Assembly: GCF_959029255.1 (NCBI RefSeq)
Contig: NZ_CAUFUE010000014.1
Location: forward strand, 50,926 to 114,925
Source: an uncultured Bacteroides sp.
GTDB taxonomy: Bacteria; Bacteroidota; Bacteroidia; Bacteroidales; Bacteroidaceae
Reading direction: 5' to 3'
Length of the DNA stretch: 64,000 nt
Shown here: positions 9,251-15,506 of the stretch, piece by piece
Layout: each line of letters begins with the position of its first letter
Position numbering within the stretch: the stretch's first letter is position 1
Program-made: the position numbers and the translations under genes
The notes under the pieces: model-generated
What the model saw: only the letters and a program-made list of their open reading frames with translations
The model's database searches: none
Told to the model about the DNA's origin: nothing

Positions 9251-9279
9251 ACGATAATTCACTTAATTTTTCGGAAGTT

Positions 9280-9287
9280 CAAAAATA
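9280..9287 (-). promoter_or_regulatory. Candidate -7 box upstream of the TPR/PD40-nfeD-floA unit
   Basis: On the reverse strand this reads TATTTTTG, a match to TAnnTTTG, about 30 bp before the ATG at 9250. No TTG is seen at the expected distance, and the region is AT-rich, so a chance match is possible. Confidence 0.35.
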
Positions 9288-9360
9288 CAAATTAATCGCG
9301 AATAATGCCTGATTCCGTAATTCTATTATGTTAATTCTTCTTTAAATCATACTTTTCAGT

Positions 9361-9368
9361 TACTTTTG
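9361..9368 (+). promoter_or_regulatory. -7 box upstream of the ttcA-like gene
   Basis: TACTTTTG matches TAnnTTTG and lies about 55 bp before the ATG at 9424. No clear TTG is visible at -33. Confidence 0.45.
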
Positions 9369-9423
9369 CAGCCGTTTATTGCAGATTGCACAGATGAACA
9401 GACTATTATATCAGTAGAACTAT

Positions 9424-10194
9424 ATGGCGAAATATACAAAAGAAGAAAAGACGCTGCGCCGCATTGAAAAGAGGTTGATGAAGGGAGTGGTAGAATATGG
9501 CCTGATAGAGGATGGAGATAAAATCCTGATTGGACTTTCCGGTGGCAAAGATTCATTGGCGCTGGTGGAACTGCTTGCCCGGCGTGCACGTATTTTCAAG
9601 CCGAAGTTCTCGATAGTGGCCGTTCATGTGGTGATGCGGAATATTCCTTATCAGAGCGATGTGGAGTATTTGAGGGAATATGCAGAGTCTTGGGGAGTCC
9701 CTTTTGTAGTGTATGAAACGGAATTTGATGCAAGTACCGATACCCGCAAGTCTCCTTGCTTCCTTTGCTCTTGGAATAGACGTAAAGCTTTGTTTACCGT
9801 TGCCAAGGAACAGGGATGCAATAAAATTGCGCTGGGACACCACATGGATGACATTCTGGAGACATTGTTGATGAACATTACCTATCAGGGAGCATTCAGT
9901 TCGATGCCACCCCGTCTGGTTATGAAGAAATTTGATATGACGGTCATCCGGCCTATGTGTCTGGTGCATGAAGCTGATTTGCTTGAACTGGCAGGGATGA
10001 GAGGATACCGGAAACAAGTGAAAAATTGCCCATACGAGGCGCAATCAAGCCGCAGTACGATGAAAGGAATTTTACAACAACTGGAGGATATGAATCCGGA
10101 GGCGCGCTACAGTCTGTGGGGAAGTATGAGTAATGTTCAGGAAGAACTGCTACCCGCTCCCCGTTTTCCTAGAGGGAAGGGAGATAGTCTGTGA
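9424..10194 (+). CDS. tRNA 2-thiocytidine biosynthesis protein TtcA-like
   Basis: A 256-residue PP-loop ATPase of the TtcA family, which adenylates and thiolates cytidine 32 of tRNA using an iron-sulfur cluster. The PP-loop SGGKDSL starts at residue 39. The CxxC pair is C112 and C115 (CFLCSWNRR), and LGHHMDDILET follows, all in TtcA order. A further cysteine stands in KNCPYE (near residue 201), where the family has a third cluster ligand. No partner gene is next to it. TtcA versus a close TtcA-like paralog cannot be separated here. Confidence 0.85.
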   Translation: MAKYTKEEKTLRRIEKRLMKGVVEYGLIEDGDKILIGLSGGKDSLALVELLARRARIFKPKFSIVAVHVVMRNIPYQSDVEYLREYAESWGVPFVVYETEFDASTDTRKSPCFLCSWNRRKALFTVAKEQGCNKIALGHHMDDILETLLMNITYQGAFSSMPPRLVMKKFDMTVIRPMCLVHEADLLELAGMRGYRKQVKNCPYEAQSSRSTMKGILQQLEDMNPEARYSLWGSMSNVQEELLPAPRFPRGKGDSL

Positions 10195-10228
10195 TATAAT
10201 TATTAAACATTCAATATTAATCATTTAT

Positions 10229-10597
10229 ATGAAAGCTTTTTATACCATTCTGTTATTAATCGTGTCCAATATCTTCATGACGTTTGCCTGGTACGGACAC
10301 CTCAAACTGCAAGAGATGAAGGTCATATCCAACTGGCCGCTCTACGGTGTCATCCTCTTTTCGTGGATGATAGCTTTGGCGGAGTATTCTTTTCAAATTC
10401 CGGCGAACCGTATCGGTTTTATAGGTAATGGCGGTCCGTTCTCACTGATGCAATTAAAGGTGGTCCAAGAAGTAATTACGTTGATTATTTTCACGATATT
10501 CACCACAGTACTCTTCAAAGGTGAAGCGTTGCATTGGAACCATTTCGCCGCGTTTATCTGCTTGGTGCTGGCAGTGTACTTTGTGTTTTATAAGTAA
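10229..10597 (+). CDS. DMT-superfamily protein of the DUF486 family
   Basis: A 122-residue, four-helix integral membrane protein. The start chosen is the ATG at 10229 (MKAFYTILLL). A longer reading would run back into the ttcA-like gene. FMTFAWYGHLK, PANRIG and the ending AVYFVFYK are typical of DUF486, a small family in the drug/metabolite transporter superfamily with no firmly known substrate. It follows the ttcA-like gene by 34 bp and may share its transcript. Confidence 0.85.
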   Translation: MKAFYTILLLIVSNIFMTFAWYGHLKLQEMKVISNWPLYGVILFSWMIALAEYSFQIPANRIGFIGNGGPFSLMQLKVVQEVITLIIFTIFTTVLFKGEALHWNHFAAFICLVLAVYFVFYK

Positions 10598-10647
10598 TTT
10601 AAGTTTCGTAAGTTCATGAAAAGGGAGATAGATGATAATTTTTCTTT

Positions 10648-10686
10648 CCCCACAGAGGACACAAAGCCTCTGTGTCCTCTGTGGGG
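10648..10686. repeat. Perfect 16-bp palindrome with the CAGAGGACAC word
   Basis: Arms 10648-10663 and 10671-10686 are exact reverse complements around a 7-nt loop. The outer flank and left arm (GATAATTTTTCTTTC then CCCACAGAGG) match the left end of the large inverted repeat at 41301. The two are therefore members of one repeat family. It lies between a forward and a reverse gene and could also act as a two-way terminator. Confidence 0.8.
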
Positions 10687-10692
10687 AATCTT

Positions 10693-11715
10693 CTATTTCC
10701 CTCCCATATATTTTTCCATTCCTTTCGTGAAGAACGTTTGGAATTCTCCTTTATCATTGGTGTAAATGAAGCAGGCATCAATATCCGGGTGTGCATCAGC
10801 GAAACGTTCGGCTTCTTTCAAACCCATAACCATGAATGCCGTGGCGTATGCGTCGGCACTCATGCAGTCTTTGGCAATAACCGTGGCAGACAGGATGTTA
10901 TGTTGGATTGGATAACCAGTACGCGGGTCGATTGTATGAGCATATTTTTTCCCGTCTTTATAATAATAATTACGGTAATTACCGGAGGTAGCTATACCTA
11001 CGTTGGTCACTTCCAATACTGTTTGCAACTCCTGATTTACGGCCAGTGAATCGTCAACCGGCTTATTAATACCGATGCGCCAAAGGCTTTTTTTCGGATT
11101 TTCTCCACGGACTACGACTTCCCCCCCTATGTCCACCATGAAATTATGGATACCTTTTTTCTGTAGGAATTGCGCGATGACGTCTACCGCATAACCTTTA
11201 GCCACGGCGCTGCAAGAAAGCATGATGCGCGGGTCTTGTTTTTTCACTTTTCCTTCTTCTGTCAGTGCAACTTTGGCATATCCGGTAATACCCAGCAGAC
11301 TGTCTATCATAACGGAGTCGGGGAATGCACCTTTCTTGAAACCAAACCCCCACGCATTTGCCAAAGGAGCTACCGTTATATCGAAAGCGCCGTTCGTTTC
11401 CCTGGATATCTCCATGCTCCGGTGAAACACATTGGTGAAGAAAGTATCGGCAACGATGTCTTCATTCCGGTTGATACGAGTAATGGTTGCCGTGTCGTTG
11501 AAAGGAGACAGAGAACCGTCGAAACGTTTGAGTTCAGCTTCTATTTCATCTTTCAGATTGCCGTCGTACTGGTAAGTGATATTATAAACCGTACCGAAAA
11601 TCAATCCGCTGGTAGTCTGATAAGGTGCCGTTTGGTTGTGGCGTGCAAGTATCCAGATTGTACCCAATACCAACAGGGCGATCCATAAAAAATTCCGTTG
11701 TACTTTCTTATCCAT
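10693..11715 (-). CDS. apbE: FAD:protein FMN transferase ApbE
   Basis: ApbE attaches FMN covalently to a Thr/Ser of target proteins such as NqrB, NqrC or RnfG/D, using FAD and magnesium. About 340 residues from the ATG at 11715; the reading before it would enter the mntP end. The N-terminus has one hydrophobic segment (FLWIALLVLGTIWIL), so it is membrane-anchored and works in the periplasm. Family motifs are SCSAVAKGYAVD, the GIATSGNYRN loop and HTIDPRTGYP. It lies 22 bp downstream of mntP on the same strand. Confidence 0.95.
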   Translation of the reverse strand: MDKKVQRNFLWIALLVLGTIWILARHNQTAPYQTTSGLIFGTVYNITYQYDGNLKDEIEAELKRFDGSLSPFNDTATITRINRNEDIVADTFFTNVFHRSMEISRETNGAFDITVAPLANAWGFGFKKGAFPDSVMIDSLLGITGYAKVALTEEGKVKKQDPRIMLSCSAVAKGYAVDVIAQFLQKKGIHNFMVDIGGEVVVRGENPKKSLWRIGINKPVDDSLAVNQELQTVLEVTNVGIATSGNYRNYYYKDGKKYAHTIDPRTGYPIQHNILSATVIAKDCMSADAYATAFMVMGLKEAERFADAHPDIDACFIYTNDKGEFQTFFTKGMEKYMGGK

Positions 11716-11737
11716 AATCGTAATATCCGGGAAAAAG

Positions 11738-12319
11738 TTAGTTAAAGAATAAATGCTCAATTAATATTTTTGTACCGATGAGGACGAGGATGATTCCTCC
11801 CCATAACTCCGCGCGCAGTTTACGTGCAATGCCGCAACCAAAACGTACTCCGAAGAATAAACCTATCATGGATAGGACAAATGAAACGAAACCAATGATT
11901 CCGATAGGAGAGAGTATGCCCGATATTCCTTTGATGCCGAGGAAAGCGAATGATACGCCTACCGCCAGCGCATCGATACTGGTAGCTACCGCCAAAGCTA
12001 GGACTACTTTTAATTTGGTAGGGTCGTACTCATGTTTGCAGTCATCATCTTTAAAAGATTCCCGCACCATACGTCCGCCCAGAAATGCCAGAATGCCAAA
12101 TGCAATCCAGTGGTCTATGCTCTCTATCAAGTGGCTGAAAGTACTGGCGCAAATCCATCCCAACAAAGGCATAAGGGCTTGGAAAAGACCGAAAAAGAAT
12201 GCCATTGCCAGCATCGGTCGCATCTGGATGCGCTTCATGATGATTCCGCTGGCTATGGAGACAGCGAAACAGTCCATCGCAAGTCCCACGGCAAGCAGCC
12301 AAATTTCTAAATTAGTCAT
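11738..12319 (-). CDS. mntP: Putative manganese efflux pump MntP
   Basis: A 193-residue protein with six membrane helices. MntP exports Mn2+ and protects from manganese toxicity. The opening LLAVGLAMDCFAVSIASGI and the second-half repeat LALAVATSIDALAVGVSFAF carry the paired acidic residues of the two inverted halves. No yybP-ykoY riboswitch is visible in front of it; the gene starts only 13 bp after the DUF6048 gene ends. Operon placement with apbE is by proximity only. Confidence 0.94.
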   Translation of the reverse strand: MTNLEIWLLAVGLAMDCFAVSIASGIIMKRIQMRPMLAMAFFFGLFQALMPLLGWICASTFSHLIESIDHWIAFGILAFLGGRMVRESFKDDDCKHEYDPTKLKVVLALAVATSIDALAVGVSFAFLGIKGISGILSPIGIIGFVSFVLSMIGLFFGVRFGCGIARKLRAELWGGIILVLIGTKILIEHLFFN

Positions 12320-12332
12320 TATCCGGTTTATT

Positions 12333-13100
12333 TTAGAATGGCAGTTTATATGTTACTGTGTAAGTCACTCCCATTGTGTTTCCGCCAAATTTCCCATACC
12401 CCGGCACATACCATGGGTCACCGTGTTCATCGGTGGAAGATGACATGCGGAATTTGAAACGGATGGCCCATCCCATATACAATTCTTTCCAGATATGCGC
12501 CCTTATGCCGACGCAAAATTCAAGCCATTGCATGGAGCCTTTCATTCCTTTGTAATTGAAGGGTAGGCTGCCTCCCCAAATGTTGTCTTCCAGGTTGGGA
12601 TTACCTATGCTGCCGCCATATATGGGGTCGTTTATGGCAAGCGACTCTATATCATATTTAAAACTACTTACGCCATAACGTAGTCCGACGAGTAGCTTAT
12701 GTTGGAACTTCTTCTTGAACAATGCATTGTAGTCCATTCCGATACGGAAATAAGGCGCGCCGCTTTTGTAGTGTATTCCTTTGTCACTCCAGGTGTCTGT
12801 TGAACCATATCCTATTTCAGCAACAGGAAAGAACCTGTTTTTTAGATTAACGTCCACCACAACTTCCGAACTGAAAAAATCACTTCCCAATACTTTGCTA
12901 CCCGGTCCCCATAGGTCCAAACCTACAGAAACGCCATTGTATAGCGGATAATAGACTTCTTCCTTCGCATCCTTCTTTTCCGTCGGGGGAGGCGTGTTCT
13001 TCGGAGGAGCGGAAGCGTTTCTGTTCTGTGCCCGTAGCGGGAAGGACATCAGCAAACAAAGCGCCAGACTAATAGAATAGTTTAAGATTTTCTGTCCCAT
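12333..13100 (-). CDS. DUF6048 family outer-membrane-like protein
   Basis: A 255-residue exported protein with a signal peptide ending near LRAQ, then a Pro/Lys linker and an aromatic-rich beta pattern ending VTYTVTYKLPF. The terminal Phe fits an outer-membrane barrel. It matches the Bacteroidota DUF6048 family, whose function is unknown. Its first 32 bases overlap the end of the DUF6452 gene, so the pair is translationally linked and the two proteins probably work together. Confidence 0.75.
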   Translation of the reverse strand: MGQKILNYSISLALCLLMSFPLRAQNRNASAPPKNTPPPTEKKDAKEEVYYPLYNGVSVGLDLWGPGSKVLGSDFFSSEVVVDVNLKNRFFPVAEIGYGSTDTWSDKGIHYKSGAPYFRIGMDYNALFKKKFQHKLLVGLRYGVSSFKYDIESLAINDPIYGGSIGNPNLEDNIWGGSLPFNYKGMKGSMQWLEFCVGIRAHIWKELYMGWAIRFKFRMSSSTDEHGDPWYVPGYGKFGGNTMGVTYTVTYKLPF

Positions 13101-13554
13101 AAATACTGGCTTCTTTATTTGAAATATAGACGGAGTCTAGTTCGTGACGACTGTATTTTACTCTGTTGATAGATTGTTTCATCTGATACCCGCAATCCAT
13201 TGACAGGAAATAAGGTGTGTTGGTCTGGTAAACAATGACCGTGTCCGTCAATGTTTTGCTGTAACGGAACACGAGTACGGTGGAGTCGACGGTATATCTT
13301 AGCGGTAATGATAAGTCCTTTACCTCTTTCTGATTATTAATAATGACAGAGTCTGTACCGTAGGCGGTTATCGTCAATGAGTCAAGAGTGTCTTTGTATA
13401 CTATATCAGTCTCTTTGTCGATAGTGTAAAGATAACATTGCATCATGGCGCGTGTTGCCATCGAACAATCCGCTTCTTCTGAACACGATACCACTACACT
13501 CATCATGGGGTATAGGATAGCTCCGAATATGATAAATCTGATTAATCTTTTCAT
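13069..13554 (-). CDS. DUF6452 family lipoprotein
   Basis: A 161-residue protein. The N-terminal signal ends at MSVVVSCSEE, a lipobox-type Cys, so it is probably lipid-anchored. The rest is beta-rich with four further cysteines or hydrophobic strands (SLTITAYGTDSVIIN). It matches DUF6452, a Bacteroidota family of unknown function usually found next to DUF6048, as here. It overlaps the next gene by 32 bp and follows the glycosyltransferase gene after 2 bp. Confidence 0.75.
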   Translation of the reverse strand: MKRLIRFIIFGAILYPMMSVVVSCSEEADCSMATRAMMQCYLYTIDKETDIVYKDTLDSLTITAYGTDSVIINNQKEVKDLSLPLRYTVDSTVLVFRYSKTLTDTVIVYQTNTPYFLSMDCGYQMKQSINRVKYSRHELDSVYISNKEASIYGTENLKLFY

Positions 13555-13556
13555 TG

Positions 13557-14507
13557 TTAAATCATTTTCTCGATTTGATACTTGTTACGTTCGGGAGCGT
13601 TGCGCGAAATCAACTCACCGAGGAAACCGGCAACGAATAATTGCGTGCCGATAATCATGGATGTCAGTGACAAATAAAAATAGGGAGAGTCTGTGACGAG
13701 CCGATAGGGTAAGCCATTATACATGTGATACAGTTTGCTGGCGCCTACAATAACTACGGATATAAAACCGAGTACAAACATCAACGAACCCAGCAGTCCG
13801 AAGAAATGCATGGGCTTTACACCGAAAGTAGACAGGAACCAGAGCGATATCAAATCCAGGTAGCCATTAACAAAACGGTTCAGGCCGAATTTCGTCTTTC
13901 CGTATTTGCGCGCCTGATGGTGTACTATTTTCTCGCCTATTTTGTTGAAACCGGCATTTTTCGCTAAATAAGGAATATAGCGATGCATTTCACCGTATAC
14001 TTCGATATTCTTTACGACCTCTTTCCGGTAAGCTTTCAGACCGCAGTTAAAGTCGTGTAGGTTCTTGATGCCGGACACTTTGCGGGCGGTTGCATTGAAC
14101 AACTTGGTGGGCAATGTCTTTGATAGCGGATCGTATCGTTTCTGTTTCCAGCCGGACACCAAGTCATAACCATCTTGCGTAATCATGCGGTAAAGTTCCG
14201 GTATTTCATCCGGACTATCCTGTAAGTCGGCATCCATCGTAATCACAACGTCGCCTTGAGCTTGCTCGAAACCACAATAAAGCGCCGGTGACTTACCGTA
14301 ATTACGGCGGAACTTGATTCCCCGTATTTTATCTGATTTTGCTTGCAGTTCTTCAATTACCTGCCAGGAACGATCGGTACTTCCATCGTTGATGAAAATC
14401 ACTTCGTATGAAAATCCATTGGCTTTCATCACCCGGTCAATCCATGCGAATAGTTCCGGAAGAGATTCTTCTTCATTATATAAAGGAACGATAACTGAAA
14501 TATCCAT
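13557..14507 (-). CDS. Family 2 glycosyltransferase, polyprenyl-phosphate type
   Basis: A 316-residue GT-A glycosyltransferase of the DPM1/GtrB class. These transfer a sugar from a nucleotide donor to a polyprenyl phosphate on the inner membrane. Seen: VIVPLYNEEESLPEL at the start, FINDGSTDRSW, the metal-binding MDADLQDSPDE, and two C-terminal membrane helices (about 230-255 and 270-295). It is likely a donor-lipid synthase for lipid A, LPS or glycoprotein decoration; the sugar is not determined. It is co-directional with the DUF4199 gene 48 bp upstream. Confidence 0.9.
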   Translation of the reverse strand: MDISVIVPLYNEEESLPELFAWIDRVMKANGFSYEVIFINDGSTDRSWQVIEELQAKSDKIRGIKFRRNYGKSPALYCGFEQAQGDVVITMDADLQDSPDEIPELYRMITQDGYDLVSGWKQKRYDPLSKTLPTKLFNATARKVSGIKNLHDFNCGLKAYRKEVVKNIEVYGEMHRYIPYLAKNAGFNKIGEKIVHHQARKYGKTKFGLNRFVNGYLDLISLWFLSTFGVKPMHFFGLLGSLMFVLGFISVVIVGASKLYHMYNGLPYRLVTDSPYFYLSLTSMIIGTQLFVAGFLGELISRNAPERNKYQIEKMI

Positions 14508-14555
14508 CTGTTTATTTACGATTATATGATTTGCGATTGAAATAGTTTGCTGTTC

Positions 14556-15101
14556 TCACTCTTCCGGTGATTCATTTCTCTTACGCCTCATTACAAACAA
14601 TGCCGTGGGAATGGCCAATATTGAACCACAGAACACATTCCATGACACCAATTGCATGGTGATATCTATCGGGGTAAGAGACTTTGCCATGTCTAAGGTA
14701 TCTCTGAATACATCGGCATAAGCCTTCATCTCCGGTATGTTGCTCTTTGTAAGAATACCTATTTGCGATTCGTATGCATTGATAACAAAGCCATGATCGA
14801 TAAAACGGAAATAAATATAATGTACCACAGCCGTCAGCAGTGCGGCAAACATATACATGAAAACCGTAAATACCCATGCGTGCAGGAAGCCGATACTGCC
14901 TCCGCATACCTGGTTGCGATACATTCGTGCATAGTAATATCCCATAAAAGGAACACCTAGGGTGAGCCCTATGAAAAGTAATGATAAGAACGGCACTGCC
15001 AACCCAAAAGGAAAAAGAACGAACTTCAAAATCCAATATCCCCCCATGTATGTGCCGAACAGCATTGCGTATCTTTGCATGTAACCTTTATTTTCTGCCA
15101 T
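14556..15101 (-). CDS. DUF4199 membrane protein
   Basis: A 181-residue protein with four predicted membrane helices (LKFVLFPFGLAVPFLSLLFI region, FLHAWVFTVFMYMFAALLTA region and a C-terminal pair). It has a charged C-terminus, MRRKRNESPEE. This is the DUF4199 family of Bacteroidota, often beside a family 2 glycosyltransferase, as here. The function is unknown. The ATG at 15101 is the first in frame and opens the reverse-strand cluster. Confidence 0.8.
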   Translation of the reverse strand: MAENKGYMQRYAMLFGTYMGGYWILKFVLFPFGLAVPFLSLLFIGLTLGVPFMGYYYARMYRNQVCGGSIGFLHAWVFTVFMYMFAALLTAVVHYIYFRFIDHGFVINAYESQIGILTKSNIPEMKAYADVFRDTLDMAKSLTPIDITMQLVSWNVFCGSILAIPTALFVMRRKRNESPEE

Positions 15102-15191
15102 TTTTCTTAGAAATATGCTGCAAAGTTATAAATAATATTGGTTGTAACGCTTTGTCTACCTGTTAAAGTTGAAAAAAGTTGGGGTAGGGTA

Positions 15192-15221
15192 TTGCAGGTT
15201 TCAAAATTTAGCCTACCTTTG
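15192..15221 (+). promoter_or_regulatory. Promoter of the SRP RNA gene
   Basis: TTG at 15192-15194, a 19-bp spacer and TACCTTTG at 15214-15221 form a full match to the Bacteroides primary sigma-factor pattern. The mature SRP RNA begins 14 bases later. Confidence 0.85.
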
Positions 15222-15234
15222 CACCCGCAAACAT

Positions 15235-15330
15235 GGGTAAGTCCTATACGGCCAGCTCCCTTCGAATCCTCCAGGGCTTGATCGCAGCAAAGGTAGTTGG
15301 TTGTAGCGGCGCGATATAGTAAGCTTACCC
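15235..15330 (+). ncRNA. ffs: Bacterial small signal recognition particle RNA (4.5S)
   Basis: A 96-nt hairpin-like RNA. Closing arms GGGTAAG and CTTACCC pair end to end. CTATA pairs with TATAG inside, then CCAGCT with AGTTGG. The apical part has CAGGGCTTGATCGCAGCA, carrying the CAGG and GCAGCA elements of the Ffh-binding symmetric and asymmetric loops. Together with Ffh this RNA targets membrane proteins to the translocon. It lies directly before tRNA-Thr and probably shares its primary transcript. Confidence 0.85.
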
Positions 15331-15334
15331 ACCC

Positions 15335-15408
15335 GCCTCTTTAGCTCAGTTGGCCAGAGCACGTGATTTGTAATCTCGGGGTCGTTGGTTCGAATCCGAC
15401 AAGAGGCT
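15335..15408 (+). tRNA. tRNA-Thr (anticodon UGU)
   Basis: A 74-nt cloverleaf. Acceptor GCCTCTT pairs with AAGAGGC, D arm GCTC/GAGC, anticodon loop TTTGTAA with TGT, T arm GTTGG/CCGAC around TTCGAAT. The anticodon stem CGTGA/TCTCG has one T-T mismatch. No CCA is encoded. It starts 5 bases after the SRP RNA. Confidence 0.93.
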
Positions 15409-15414
15409 CAGAAA

Positions 15415-15447
15415 AGAGATGTATCAGAAATGATGCGTCTCTTTTTT
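15415..15447 (+). terminator. Terminator of the SRP RNA / tRNA-Thr transcript
   Basis: An 11-bp stem with two G-U pairs (15415-15425 with 15432-15442) followed by a T run. Confidence 0.8.
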
Positions 15448-15453
15448 CTTTTT

Positions 15454-15485
15454 TTGTAGTTGTAACAAAAAATATGTTACCTTTG
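15454..15485 (+). promoter_or_regulatory. Promoter of the propeller-type regulator gene
   Basis: TTG at 15454-15456, a 21-bp spacer and TACCTTTG at 15478-15485. The expected start of transcription is about 17 nt before the ATG at 15507. Confidence 0.65.
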
Positions 15486-15506
15486 TAGTAAACTTAATAG
15501 AATACT

